Positions 51,162-59,749 of a stretch of 64,000 nucleotides of DNA are shown here, piece after piece. The notes below the pieces were generated by a model, which was given only the letters and a program-made list of their open reading frames with translations, searched no databases and was not told the DNA's origin. This DNA comes from Psychrobacillus insolitus (GTDB lineage: Bacteria; Bacillota; Bacilli; Bacillales_A; Planococcaceae): NCBI RefSeq assembly GCF_003254155.1, contig NZ_QKZI01000002.1:62001-126000 (forward strand), read 5' to 3'. The translations under genes were made by a program, and so were the position numbers. Every line of letters begins with the position of its first letter. The first letter of the stretch is position 1.

Positions 51162-51725
51162 TTGAGTTTAAAAGCGGATGTTATGTTAGATGCAAAAGGT
51201 TTAGCTTGTCCAATGCCGATTGTGAAAACAAAAAAAGCAATGAATGGCTTGACGGAGGGACAAATTTTAGAAGTATTAGCAACTGATAAAGGGTCAAAAG
51301 CTGATCTTGCTGCATGGTCTAAATCTGTAGGGCATCAATATATAGGAACAACAGAAGACGGCGATGTGATGAAACATTATATTCGCAAATGTTCTAATGA
51401 CGCAGTTGTGGAAAAACAATATGACCAAATCGTCCAACTCGATGAGCTTGCAGTTAAAGCTTTAGAAGGTGGCATTATTTTAGATGTTCGCGAAGAAGCT
51501 GAGTATGCTTTTGGGCATATCGAAGGCGCTAAATCAATTCCAATGGGAGAATTAGAAACTCGCATGGAAGAAATACCAAAAGATCAAGTAATCTATGTGG
51601 TTTGCCAAACGGGTAGACGTAGTGATCTAGTTGCTCAAAAGTTAGCAAGTAGTGGATTTGGTAGCGTGTTTAATGTCATACCAGGTATGACAGAGTGGAA
51701 TGGCGAAGTTAAAACTTCATTATAA
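51162..51725 (+). CDS. TusA-rhodanese fusion protein (CstA-like)
   Basis: A 187-residue two-domain protein. The N-terminal TusA domain has LDAKGLACPMPIVKTKKAM (CPMP motif) and the C-terminal rhodanese has the loop VVCQTGRRSD with LDVREEAEYAFGHIEGA before it. In S. aureus CstA has a similar TusA plus rhodanese build but with an extra rhodanese. It probably relays persulfide from low-molecular thiols. TTG start at 51162 follows AGAGGAG; a GTG three codons upstream overlaps that site. Confidence 0.9.
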   Translation: MSLKADVMLDAKGLACPMPIVKTKKAMNGLTEGQILEVLATDKGSKADLAAWSKSVGHQYIGTTEDGDVMKHYIRKCSNDAVVEKQYDQIVQLDELAVKALEGGIILDVREEAEYAFGHIEGAKSIPMGELETRMEEIPKDQVIYVVCQTGRRSDLVAQKLASSGFGSVFNVIPGMTEWNGEVKTSL

Positions 51726-51767
51726 AAATAAAAAACTATAAAAAATTAAAATTTGGGGGAAAAAACA

Positions 51768-52163
51768 ATGACAAACAAAGTAGCAATTATCGCAAGTAAC
51801 GGTGGATTATTCGACGCATATAAAGTATACAATATCGCAACAGCAGCAGCGGCAACAGATAAAGAGGTAACAATCTTTTTCACGTTTGAAGGATTAAATT
51901 TAATTCACAAACAAGGAATGCAAGCACTACCTATGCCTGAAGGACGCGAAGCGATTGCAGAAGGATTTGCTAAAGCTAATGTACCGAGCATTCCAGAATT
52001 AGCAGCAATGTCCCAAGAACTTGGTGTAAAATTCATTGCTTGCCAAATGACGATGGATGTAATGGGATTAACCGTGGAAGATTTTGTCGATGGAATTGAA
52101 GTTGGTGGAGCGGTAACATTCTTGGAATTCGCTAAAGATGCAGCACCAACATTAACATTCTAA
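51768..52163 (+). CDS. DsrE/DsrF-like sulfur-relay protein
   Basis: A 131-residue DsrE/DrsE2-like protein starting MTNKVAIIASNGGLFDAYKV. The single conserved cysteine is in KFIACQMTMDVMGL, a place used by DsrE2 proteins for sulfur binding. It has two hydrophobic beta strands rather than membrane helices. ATG 51768 follows TTGGGGG. It lies between the CstA-like and persulfide-dioxygenase-like genes, so it likely accepts persulfide sulfur. No operator box precedes it. Confidence 0.87.
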   Translation: MTNKVAIIASNGGLFDAYKVYNIATAAAATDKEVTIFFTFEGLNLIHKQGMQALPMPEGREAIAEGFAKANVPSIPELAAMSQELGVKFIACQMTMDVMGLTVEDFVDGIEVGGAVTFLEFAKDAAPTLTF

Positions 52164-52215
52164 TGTGATTAAACTAGGAGGGGATATTTCCCCTCAAAAA
52201 ATTTTCTAAAAAATA

Positions 52216-52231
52216 ATACCTATGGGGGTAA
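52216..52231 (+). promoter_or_regulatory. CstR-type operator box 4
   Basis: ATACCTATGGGGGTAA matches the other boxes with one edge mismatch. It overlaps the ribosome site region of the rhodanese-MBL gene (start 52238). Confidence 0.45.
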
Positions 52232-52237
52232 TCTGGG

Positions 52238-53365
52238 ATGACTTTAACTAAATGGACAGCTGCAGAAGTGGCGAAGAAAGTAATTAATAACGAAGAATTA
52301 TTCATTTTAGATGTTCGAAATGCAGATGCTTTTGCAGACTGGAAAATTGAGGGACATCAATTTGAGTATTTAAATATTCCTTATTTTGAACTATTAGACG
52401 GCGTAGAAGAAATTCTTTCAGACATTCCAACGGATCAACCATTGCTAGTCGTTTGTGCAAAAGAGGGTTCATCGGTCATGATAGCTGAAATGCTTACAGA
52501 AGCTGGACGTGATGCTGGATACCTGGAAGGCGGCATGAAGTCTTGGAGTGAACATTTAGAGCCAATTAAAGTAAGTAATCTTACGAATGGTGGAGAACTT
52601 TATCAATTCGTTCGGTTAGGTAAAGGGTGCCTTTCTTACATGGTTATCTCAAATGGAGAAGCTGCTATTGTGGATGCAACACGTATGACAGATGTATTTA
52701 TTAACTTTGCAGCAAGTAAACAAGCAAAAATTACACATATATTTGATACACATTTACATGCTGACCATATTTCAGGTGGTCGTCAAATTGCAGCACAAAC
52801 TGGTGCAACTTACTATTTACCACCAAAAGACGCAGAAGAAGTTGTATTTGACTATGCACCATTAGTGGTTGGAACAGAAGTGAAGATCGGCAATACAACA
52901 ATTGCGATTCAAGCGATCTATTCACCAGGTCATACAATTGGATCGACATCTTTTATTGTAGATAATCACTACTTACTAACTGGGGATATTTTGTTTATCG
53001 ATTCTATCGGTCGTCCTGATTTAGCTGGCCTAGCTCAAGACTGGGTGAGAGATCTTCGTGAAACATTATATAACCGTTACCGTGAGCTTTCAAATGAATT
53101 AATCGTTTTACCTGCACATTTTATGATTATTGATGAATTAAACGCAAATGGGACTGTGTCAAAACCTTTAGGAGATTTATTTGCAGAAAACCACGGCTTA
53201 AATATTGAAGATGAAGAGACATTCCGTAGTATGGTCACAGATAATTTACCACCACAACCAAATGCGTATCAAGAGATTCGTCAAGTGAACATGGGTAAAA
53301 TTACGCCTACTGGTGAGGAACAAACGGAAATGGAAATCGGACCAAACCGTTGTGCAGTTCGTTAA
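52238..53365 (+). CDS. Rhodanese plus metallo-beta-lactamase persulfide dioxygenase-like protein
   Basis: A 375-residue protein with an N-terminal rhodanese domain (C73 in VVCAKEGSS) and a C-terminal MBL domain. The metal-site motif is [10 protein letters not shown] (H172, H174, D176, H177), with H232 in SPGHTIGS, D250 in TGDILF and H294 in LPAHF, as in ETHE1/CstB persulfide dioxygenases that oxidise persulfide to sulfite or thiosulfate. The order (rhodanese first) is the reverse of S. aureus CstB. The tail GPNRCAVR ends with another cysteine. Operator box 4 lies just upstream. Confidence 0.9.
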   Translation: MTLTKWTAAEVAKKVINNEELFILDVRNADAFADWKIEGHQFEYLNIPYFELLDGVEEILSDIPTDQPLLVVCAKEGSSVMIAEMLTEAGRDAGYLEGGMKSWSEHLEPIKVSNLTNGGELYQFVRLGKGCLSYMVISNGEAAIVDATRMTDVFINFAASKQAKITHIFDTHLHADHISGGRQIAAQTGATYYLPPKDAEEVVFDYAPLVVGTEVKIGNTTIAIQAIYSPGHTIGSTSFIVDNHYLLTGDILFIDSIGRPDLAGLAQDWVRDLRETLYNRYRELSNELIVLPAHFMIIDELNANGTVSKPLGDLFAENHGLNIEDEETFRSMVTDNLPPQPNAYQEIRQVNMGKITPTGEEQTEMEIGPNRCAVR

Positions 53366-53393
53366 TAATAAACAATAAGAGGAGAACTAACAT

Positions 53394-53621
53394 ATGAATG
53401 TAACAACAGTATTAGATGCAAAAGGTTTAGCTTGTCCAATGCCAATCGTTCGCACGAAAAAAGCGGTAGATGCGATTGAATCAGGTCAAGTATTAGAAGT
53501 ACATGTAACGGACAAAGGGGCTATTGCGGACATTCCCGCGTGGGCAGCTTCAGGTGGTCACACAATTTTAGAGCATACAGAAGAAGATGACGTTTTAAAA
53601 TTCTGGATTCAAAAAGCATAA
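53394..53621 (+). CDS. TusA family sulfur carrier
   Basis: A 75-residue TusA/SirA-like protein with LDAKGLACPMPIVRTKKAV. The N-terminal stretch is nearly identical to the TusA domain of the fusion at 51162, which suggests duplication within the cluster. ATG 53394 follows AGAGGAG. It is 28 nt after the dioxygenase-like gene. Confidence 0.92.
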   Translation: MNVTTVLDAKGLACPMPIVRTKKAVDAIESGQVLEVHVTDKGAIADIPAWAASGGHTILEHTEEDDVLKFWIQKA

Positions 53622-53676
53622 ATATAGAGGGAGGCTAAGAAAGGGCTCCTTTTTTACTAGATAAGAAAAATTTTTC

Positions 53677-53712
53677 TAGCGCAAGAGCAGCTTTGCGCTT
53701 GCGCTTTTCTTA
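53677..53712 (+). repeat. Short fragment of the TCTAGC dispersed repeat
   Basis: TTTCTAGCGCAAGAGCAGC followed by TTTGCGCTTGCGCTTTTCTT (split) keeps both ends of the repeat with most of the interior missing. The ends can pair (GCGCAAG / CTTGCGC), so it may act as a weak terminator before tauE. Confidence 0.5.
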
Positions 53713-53731
53713 GGAAGGAGAATGTAGGGAA

Positions 53732-54508
53732 ATGGATATTCCGTGGATTATTACGATCTTTTTGATCGGTTTTGTTGGTTCATATGTTTCAGGAATGCTC
53801 GGTATTGGTGGCTCGATTATTAAATACCCAATGCTTTTATATATACCACCAATGTTAGGGTTTGCTGCTTTTTCTGCTCATGAAGTTTCTGGTATCAGTG
53901 CGGTTCAAGTATTGTTTGCATCGATTGCAGGTGTATGGGCATATCGCAAAGGTGGGTATTTGAATAAATCACTTATTATTTATATGGGTGGTGCTATTTT
54001 AATAGGAAGCATTGTCGGTAGTTTTGGTTCGAAATCATTATCAGAGGATGGCGTTAACATTGTTTATGGTGTACTTGCATTAATCGCAGCTATCATGATG
54101 TTCATCCCTAAAAAGAAAGTGGATGATATTCCACTTGACGAAGTAACATTCAATAAACCATTAGCAGCTATATTAGCATTTGTTGTAGGTATTGGCTCGG
54201 GAATTGTCGGCGCGGCAGGAGGTTTCTTGTTAGTACCGATTATGCTTGTCGTATTAAGGATTCCTACACGTATGACGATAGCAACAAGTCTTGCGATAAC
54301 GTTTATTTCTTCTATCGGGGCGACCATTGGTAAAGTATCAACAGGCCAAGTTGAATATTATCCAGCTGCCATTATGATTGTTGCAAGTTTGATCGCAGCT
54401 CCACTTGGTGCAAAAGCAGGAAAAACGATGAATACGAAAGCACTTCAACTGATTTTAGCGATACTTATCTTAGCAACTGCCATTAAAATTTGGATGGATA
54501 TTCTTTAA
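53732..54508 (+). CDS. tauE: TauE/SafE family sulfite exporter
   Basis: A 258-residue membrane protein with eight or so helices of the TauE/SafE family. [22 protein letters not shown] and [20 protein letters not shown] are the paired family motifs, and [19 protein letters not shown] is conserved. It would export sulfite or sulfonate made by persulfide oxidation, as in the cst cluster of staphylococci. ATG 53732 follows GAAGGAG. Its distance from tusA (110 bp with a repeat) leaves open whether it is in the same transcript. Confidence 0.88.
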   Translation: MDIPWIITIFLIGFVGSYVSGMLGIGGSIIKYPMLLYIPPMLGFAAFSAHEVSGISAVQVLFASIAGVWAYRKGGYLNKSLIIYMGGAILIGSIVGSFGSKSLSEDGVNIVYGVLALIAAIMMFIPKKKVDDIPLDEVTFNKPLAAILAFVVGIGSGIVGAAGGFLLVPIMLVVLRIPTRMTIATSLAITFISSIGATIGKVSTGQVEYYPAAIMIVASLIAAPLGAKAGKTMNTKALQLILAILILATAIKIWMDIL

Positions 54509-54511
54509 TAG

Positions 54512-54554
54512 AAGCAACTTGAAGCAGTAAATGCTTCAAGTTGCTTATTTTTTT
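54512..54554 (+). terminator. Terminator after tauE
   Basis: AAGCAACTTGAAGCA and TGCTTCAAGTTGCTT form a perfect 15-bp stem followed by TATTTTTTT. Confidence 0.92.
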
Positions 54555-54585
54555 GTAGAATAGAATATATAGGGAGATGATGCAC

Positions 54586-55755
54586 TTGGTTGCAACAGAA
54601 TGGTACAAAATATTCTCGTTGACAGTTCCTTCAACATGGATAGCTTTTGTTTTAGCAGCTGTCATAACTGGGATTACTTTATATGTGAAACTTGGTAAAG
54701 AGGCTTCTAGTCAATTTGGTGATTTGGTTTTTGTTTTTATTATTGTATGGAAACTAAGTGTAGTATTAACTGATTTTACTACTGTTATTAAGCATCCGTT
54801 GATGATTCTGTACTTTTCAGGAGAAAAAGCTGGAGTTCATATTGGAATAATCTCGATCATATTCTATTTGCTGTATCTCCAAGTGCGACACAAGCCATTT
54901 CTATCAAATGATGCGCTGATTTATTCTTTTATAAGTTTTTATATGATTTTTGCAGTGGGAGTTGTTTTGTTCAATCAATCTACTGTTTTAGTAATTGTGC
55001 AAACACTTATTGTTGTTATTTTTATTGGCTGGTTCATGAAAAAATATAAAGAAATGATTAACTGGATTCCTGCATTTTTACTTATTTATGGAGCATTACA
55101 TGTGATATTAATGGAGAGCATTGTTAGTACATCAATGATTACGGCAATTGTATTTGGTATTATTCTCTTGTTGCGTGGAAGAGTAGGGCGAGTATTTATG
55201 AGTAAGAGCACTTTAAACTTGAGTATACTAGCGATTTTGTTTAGCGCAATATTATGGACAACAGATGAAGCCATAGATAAACAAAAACAGGAGAATTTAT
55301 TACAAGATGAGTCTAGTGTAAATAGTAGTGGAGCAGGGAATCTAGCACCTAATTTTGTATTAGATACAATTTCAGGAGAAGAAATGTCTTTAGCAGATCT
55401 AAAGGGACAGCGAGTAATTTTAAATTTTTGGGCAACTTGGTGTCCTCCGTGTAAAGCTGAAGTGCCACATATGCAAAATTATTTTGAAGAGCATGCAGAA
55501 GAACAAAATACTACTATTCTCGCAGTTAATTTAACTGATCAAGATAATGGCTTACAAAAGATTCAACAGTTTATTTCGGATTATGAGTTAACTTTCCCAG
55601 TAGTATTAGACGTAGATGGGGAAATATCAAATCAATATGGCATTATTACAATTCCAACAACATTTATCTTAGATGAAGAAGGAAATATTGAACAAAAAAT
55701 TTCAGGACCAGTATCAGAAGAAATGTTAATTTCATTGTTAGCTCAAATGGATTGA
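54586..55755 (+). CDS. Membrane protein with C-terminal TlpA/ResA-like thioredoxin domain
   Basis: A 389-residue protein. The first 225 residues hold about seven membrane helices of a type I cannot name. The last 140 residues form a thioredoxin fold of the TlpA/ResA/AhpC-TSA group, with NLAPNFVLDTISGEEM, active site WATWCPPCKAEVP and IPTTFILDEEGN. This domain should face outside and handle disulfide reduction, for example for cytochrome c or secreted proteins. The TTG at 54586 is nine nt after AGGGAG; the ATG at 54577 touches that site and is less likely. The gene stands alone after tauE. Confidence 0.82.
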   Translation: MVATEWYKIFSLTVPSTWIAFVLAAVITGITLYVKLGKEASSQFGDLVFVFIIVWKLSVVLTDFTTVIKHPLMILYFSGEKAGVHIGIISIIFYLLYLQVRHKPFLSNDALIYSFISFYMIFAVGVVLFNQSTVLVIVQTLIVVIFIGWFMKKYKEMINWIPAFLLIYGALHVILMESIVSTSMITAIVFGIILLLRGRVGRVFMSKSTLNLSILAILFSAILWTTDEAIDKQKQENLLQDESSVNSSGAGNLAPNFVLDTISGEEMSLADLKGQRVILNFWATWCPPCKAEVPHMQNYFEEHAEEQNTTILAVNLTDQDNGLQKIQQFISDYELTFPVVLDVDGEISNQYGIITIPTTFILDEEGNIEQKISGPVSEEMLISLLAQMD

Positions 55756-56096
55756 TCCATAAAAAATAAACTAGGTGTGCTGAATTTTAGAACAGAAAAT
55801 TCATTTTATCTATATTAAAGCAAAGAGGTAGAACTCATAGTGAACGATAATGGCATGATAATTTCTTCTATTTCTTGATGAACTAGTTATACTAAATAAA
55901 ATCTTATTCGAGTAACATTGTTTTAGTTGAAGATTCGCTTCCGAAATAATCAATCTTTATCTCAAACCAACACCAATCACTATCAAGTAGGGCGCATTCC
56001 AAATTGTTCTTACATTAAAAAATAGGTAGTTACTTAAGTGCCACCCATAGGCAGATTGCATATGATAGTTTAGAAAGAATTATAATGGGGTGCCAA
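55756..56096. other. Intergenic region, no gene seen
   Basis: About 340 bp of AT-rich sequence without a convincing frame. A TATAAT lies at 56079-56084, only 13 bp before the next ATG, so it is more likely chance than a promoter. Confidence 0.4.
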
Positions 56097-57560
56097 ATGA
56101 ACGATTATGTGAATATGTTTAAGCGTTTTTTACCGCAAACGGCAGTGGTGTTGACTTTACAAAAACCACTTCCAAAAGAAGCGATATTACTTGCTGATAT
56201 AGATGGTGACCAAGTCGAAGAATTAATCGGAGCTTTCCGGTATCAAGAAAAAAATTATATTTTGATTCTGAAAAAAGTAAATAATGAGTGGCAACCGTTA
56301 TTACTGATTAACGGAAGTGGATATGGTATTTCTGATTTATTGGCAGTACCGATTGCAGATAGTAAGAGGAATACGTTAATCGTAGGATGGCAAGTAGGAA
56401 CTGTTTGGTCTGAATTCAACTTATTCCAATGGATTGATAATAAACTTGTTCCTTTACTGGCGGAAAATGTTGTTTATAGTAAATTAGAAGTGGAAGATAT
56501 GCCAAGTAATCAGGGGCAGGACGGAAAGTATGAGCTAGCTGTTTGGACATATGATACCGGAGAGGCTTATAAAGTGGAGGTATATCGCTTTAACGGAAGT
56601 GGCCTTGTTCCTGCAAAGGATGTTTATCCGTATTATTTTAATAAAGTAGCTGCATATTACCAGGAATTATTGAAAACAAATGATTGTTCTTTTTATTGGT
56701 ATTATCTATCGGATGCCCAAGAAAAGACTGGTGACTTGGAGCAGGCGCTACTATCTATTGATAGGGCATTGTCACATGGGTTTCCATATCCTTCCGAAGA
56801 AATATTATTAGAAAAAAGAAAACAAATTGTAAATCAATTAGGGCATAATAATCCAAACAGCCAAGTTGTTGTAGATCAGAAGAGAGGAGATGTGACTGGG
56901 GATGGTTTCTTTGACATCGTTTCTCTTGCTGCAGATAAGATTGAGGGAAGTCCTTTTTGGCAAAATATTACGCTAGTTATTCGCGATGGAAAAACCAATA
57001 TGTATGAGAGGATTGCGTTAAAAGAAAATGCGGGCTATCATCCAACTTTGTTTCTTGGAGATTTTACTGGGAATCATATAGATGACATACTCATCGTCAT
57101 AGATACGGGTGGAAGCGGTGGGACAATTTACGCTTATGTATACTCATTTTTAGATGGGAAAATGCGTCAAGTGTTCGATGCGGATGAATATAATGAACGA
57201 TCTAAATATGCAGTTAACTATCAAGATCAGTTTAAAGTAAATGTGACCAGTTTCGATTCTAAAAAGGAGTATACACTGGACTTAATGTATAAAGGTAAGG
57301 AATATTTATCAGAAATTTATGATGAAAGTGGAACGCTGAAGGCACCAATTGAAGGATGGGTAGATCCACTTGGTGGTCTGTACCCAATTGATTTTGAAAG
57401 AGACGTTACTTATGAACTGATGGCAATTCAAGAAATTGCAGGAAGGTATCATGCCGATGCATTAGGGTATGTGAATAACGTGTTAAAATGGAACGGCCAT
57501 GAATTTATTTCAGATAGACAAAACGTTTCTATTTTCGGGGCTAATTTAAATTCTAATTAA
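56097..57560 (+). CDS. FG-GAP/VCBS-like protein
   Basis: A 487-residue protein with no signal peptide. It carries at least three EF-hand-like calcium loops of the FG-GAP/VCBS type, ADIDGDQVEEL near 30, GDVTGDGFFDIVSL near 265 and GDFTGNHIDDILIV near 321. Between them is a helical region (residues about 183-245) that resembles tetratricopeptide-like repeats (DAQEKTGDLEQALLSIDRAL). Similar proteins occur in Bacillus but their role is unknown. ATG 56097 follows ATGGGGTGCC; an ATG four codons upstream overlaps this site. It ends in a terminator. Confidence 0.7.
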   Translation: MNDYVNMFKRFLPQTAVVLTLQKPLPKEAILLADIDGDQVEELIGAFRYQEKNYILILKKVNNEWQPLLLINGSGYGISDLLAVPIADSKRNTLIVGWQVGTVWSEFNLFQWIDNKLVPLLAENVVYSKLEVEDMPSNQGQDGKYELAVWTYDTGEAYKVEVYRFNGSGLVPAKDVYPYYFNKVAAYYQELLKTNDCSFYWYYLSDAQEKTGDLEQALLSIDRALSHGFPYPSEEILLEKRKQIVNQLGHNNPNSQVVVDQKRGDVTGDGFFDIVSLAADKIEGSPFWQNITLVIRDGKTNMYERIALKENAGYHPTLFLGDFTGNHIDDILIVIDTGGSGGTIYAYVYSFLDGKMRQVFDADEYNERSKYAVNYQDQFKVNVTSFDSKKEYTLDLMYKGKEYLSEIYDESGTLKAPIEGWVDPLGGLYPIDFERDVTYELMAIQEIAGRYHADALGYVNNVLKWNGHEFISDRQNVSIFGANLNSN

Positions 57561-57593
57561 GTTTATGTGTAAACTGAATATAATAACTTTTTT

Positions 57594-57628
57594 GACCGTT
57601 TGATATTTTTATATTCAACGGTCTTTTT
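57594..57628 (+). terminator. Terminator after the FG-GAP-like gene
   Basis: GACCGTT and AACGGTC pair with partial extension, followed by TTTTTG. Confidence 0.75.
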
Positions 57629-57704
57629 GTGATTAACCAACGAATAATTTATGTAGGATTGCTCATGCTAACATCACTGAGATAGTTAGAGGAGGAGTTT
57701 TAAA

Positions 57705-58217
57705 GTGAGTAAATTATTAAGAATATCTATGACGTTATTGCTTGCGGGTTCGTTGATAGGTTGTGGGGCAAATGATGAGGATGATGTTGCGGATAATAAC
57801 AGTGCAACGGAAACGACTAATACAACAGACACAACAGACACAACTACTGACAAAACAGCGGATACAGATGTAAATGATACTGGTGACCATAAGCTAGAGG
57901 TTGCGGATGATGTTGCGGAAAAAATTACCGAATTAGAAGAAGTAGAAAGTGCCAACGTTATTGTAACGGATAATAACGCGTATGTAGGTGTCGTGTTAAA
58001 AGAAGCCGTTGACGGAAACGAAGAGCTAGAGAATAAGATTGCAGATGAAGCAAGAACAACAAATAGGGATTTCAACAATGTGTATGTATCGACTAATCCT
58101 GATTTTGCCAAACAATTTACGGAGTACGGAGAAAAAATCAGAGCTAACAAACCCGTAGAAGGATTATTCGAAGAGTTTACAGATTCAGTTCAAAGAGTAT
58201 TCCCAGATGCTAAATAA
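57705..58217 (+). CDS. YhcN/YlaJ-type sporulation lipoprotein
   Basis: A 170-residue lipoprotein. The signal peptide ends LIGCGAN (lipobox cysteine). A Thr/Asp-rich low-complexity linker follows (residues about 27-60), then a folded domain with VADDVAEKITELEEVESANVIV and NNAYVGVVL typical of the YhcN/YlaJ family seen in spore membranes. GTG start follows GGAGGAG. Directly after the stop, the last coding bases recur in degraded form (58230-58260). Confidence 0.8.
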   Translation: MSKLLRISMTLLLAGSLIGCGANDEDDVADNNSATETTNTTDTTDTTTDKTADTDVNDTGDHKLEVADDVAEKITELEEVESANVIVTDNNAYVGVVLKEAVDGNEELENKIADEARTTNRDFNNVYVSTNPDFAKQFTEYGEKIRANKPVEGLFEEFTDSVQRVFPDAK

Positions 58218-58337
58218 TGGAATGAAGATAATGCAGATCCATTCCCAGATACTAAGCGGTAAATGGATTTAGTAAGTTTGGAAGCAATTTCCGTTGATAA
58301 ATAATTGAAAAGGGTTTACTATATGTATATAGGCTGC

Positions 58338-58581
58338 ATTGTTCGTATGATTATTAAGTTTTAACCTTTATGCTGTAATAGGGAGTTTTATATAGAAGCT
58401 GGAATGACATGCCTTATTCTCTTCGGACAATAAGGACACGCAAGATAGTTTCTGCGAACACCCACTTTGAGGAGTGGTGGTTTAAAACTTTCTTATAAAG
58501 TACGGCAAACGCGGCTTACCTTACAATTAATAAAATAAGCTTCAAAGCATAACATCTTCCTTAAATGGAGGGTGTTTTTTT
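58338..58581 (+). ncRNA. Structured RNA, candidate 6S RNA (SsrS-like)
   Basis: A non-coding stretch of about 240 nt ends in its own terminator (58552-58581). The ends fold: TTATGCT (58368-58374) pairs with AGCATAA (58546-58552) and GAAGCT (58395-58400) with AGCTTC (58538-58543). Inside are small hairpins CCTTATT.../AATAAGG and CCAC.../GTGG. The long rod with an open middle and the string AAGTACGGCAAACGCGGCTT remind me of Firmicute 6S RNA, which binds the sigma-A polymerase. A TTGAAA...TATATAGG promoter lies at 58305-58333. The 5' end is a guess and the family call is from memory. Confidence 0.5.
58552..58581 (+). terminator. Terminator of the candidate structured RNA
   Basis: ACATCTTCC and GGAGGGTGT pair with two wobbles around TTAAAT, followed by seven T residues. 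There is no gene directly upstream except the structured stretch. Confidence 0.75.
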
Positions 58582-58743
58582 GTTGTGTTTTGGTTTTTCA
58601 CATAGATTGTTAGTAAGGGTAGATTTAGTATGATTATGAAAAAAATTAAAAGTATAATACTTTTCATTTAAACTCATCCTAAGCAATCACCTCATGCGAA
58701 ATTTCACCAAAAATTAACACTATACACCTTGTGTTTAATAAAA

Positions 58744-58782
58744 TTTACAAAACCTTTACAAAAGTCGTATTGAAAATTAACA
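58744..58782 (+). promoter_or_regulatory. PhoP-type repeats before pstS
   Basis: TTTACA at 58744 and 58755, and TTAACA at 58777, lie on an 11-bp period; a further TTAACA is at 58714. This is the direct-repeat pattern (TT-ACA, 11 bp) to which Bacillus PhoP binds. It lies 70-110 bp before the pstS start. Confidence 0.6.
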
Positions 58783-58850
58783 TTATGACTTTATTCTATT
58801 ATTAGACAAAATACGACAAAGAACCCTAACATATTTCTTGGAGGTAAGAA

Positions 58851-59690
58851 ATGATAAGTTTGAAAAAAGCGAAAATGGGATTATTAATGCTATCTATACT
58901 TGCTGTACTATCAGCATGTACAAGCAATAGTAATGATAAACAAACATCAGATGGTAGTAGTGCTACAGTATCTATCTCAGGATCTACATCTGTAGGACCT
59001 CTTGCAGAGAAATTAGCTGCAAAATATACAGAAGAAGAAAACACGAATATAGAGATAAATCAAATTGGTTCTTCTGCAGGAATTACCAACGCTATAAGTG
59101 GAGTATCAGAGATAGGGATGTCTTCACGTGATTTAAAGGAAGAAGAAAGAGCAAATGGATTGAATGAAGTCGTGATCGCTTATGATGGAATTGTAGTAGT
59201 AACTCATCCAAGTAACAAAGTAAAAGATCTTACGATGGAGCAAATAAAACAAATTTTTACTGGAGAAGTGACTAACTGGAATGAACTTGGCGGAGATGAC
59301 TTGGAAATCGTAGTTGTTTCTCGTGAGGATGGATCTGGTTCACGCGATGCATTTCAAGAAATAGTAGAATACAGCTCTGGTGAGTTAATAAGAAATTCTA
59401 TCATCGCAAGCGGTAATGGAAATATTAAAACTACGGTTGCGAACAATAAACATGCAGTTGGCTTTATCTCATTTGAATATATAGATGATTCCATTTCAAC
59501 AATCGATATTAATGGGGTAGAAGCAACAGCAGAAAATGTTTTACAAGAAAAATACAGTTTGGCTAGACCATTCTTGTTTGTATATAAAGAAGGACAATTA
59601 ACAGATGCTGGACAACGATTTATAGATTTTATTTTAAGTGAAGATGGACAACTCATTGCAGCAGAAGCAGGAGCTATTCCAGTAAAGTAG
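58851..59690 (+). CDS. pstS: Phosphate-binding lipoprotein PstS
   Basis: The high-affinity phosphate receptor of the Pst ABC importer. The 279-residue protein has a lipobox (LSACTS) and phosphate-binding motifs SGSTSVGPLAEKLA near 44, GMSSRDLKEEE near 86, and SREDGSGSRDAFQE near 156. It anchors in the membrane. ATG 58851 follows TTGGAGG. It is first in the operon and the PhoP-type repeats upstream fit induction by phosphate starvation. Confidence 0.95.
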   Translation: MISLKKAKMGLLMLSILAVLSACTSNSNDKQTSDGSSATVSISGSTSVGPLAEKLAAKYTEEENTNIEINQIGSSAGITNAISGVSEIGMSSRDLKEEERANGLNEVVIAYDGIVVVTHPSNKVKDLTMEQIKQIFTGEVTNWNELGGDDLEIVVVSREDGSGSRDAFQEIVEYSSGELIRNSIIASGNGNIKTTVANNKHAVGFISFEYIDDSISTIDINGVEATAENVLQEKYSLARPFLFVYKEGQLTDAGQRFIDFILSEDGQLIAAEAGAIPVK

Positions 59691-59749
59691 ATGAGAACTT
59701 AAAAGGAAGACAACAACATAATTTTTGACTTAATTTTGGAGGAATAAGA

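Noticed and set aside
52177..52205. Terminator between dsrE and the rhodanese-MBL gene
   Set aside because: GAGGGG/CCCCTC pair, but the stem is followed by an A run, not a T run, so intrinsic termination is unlikely.
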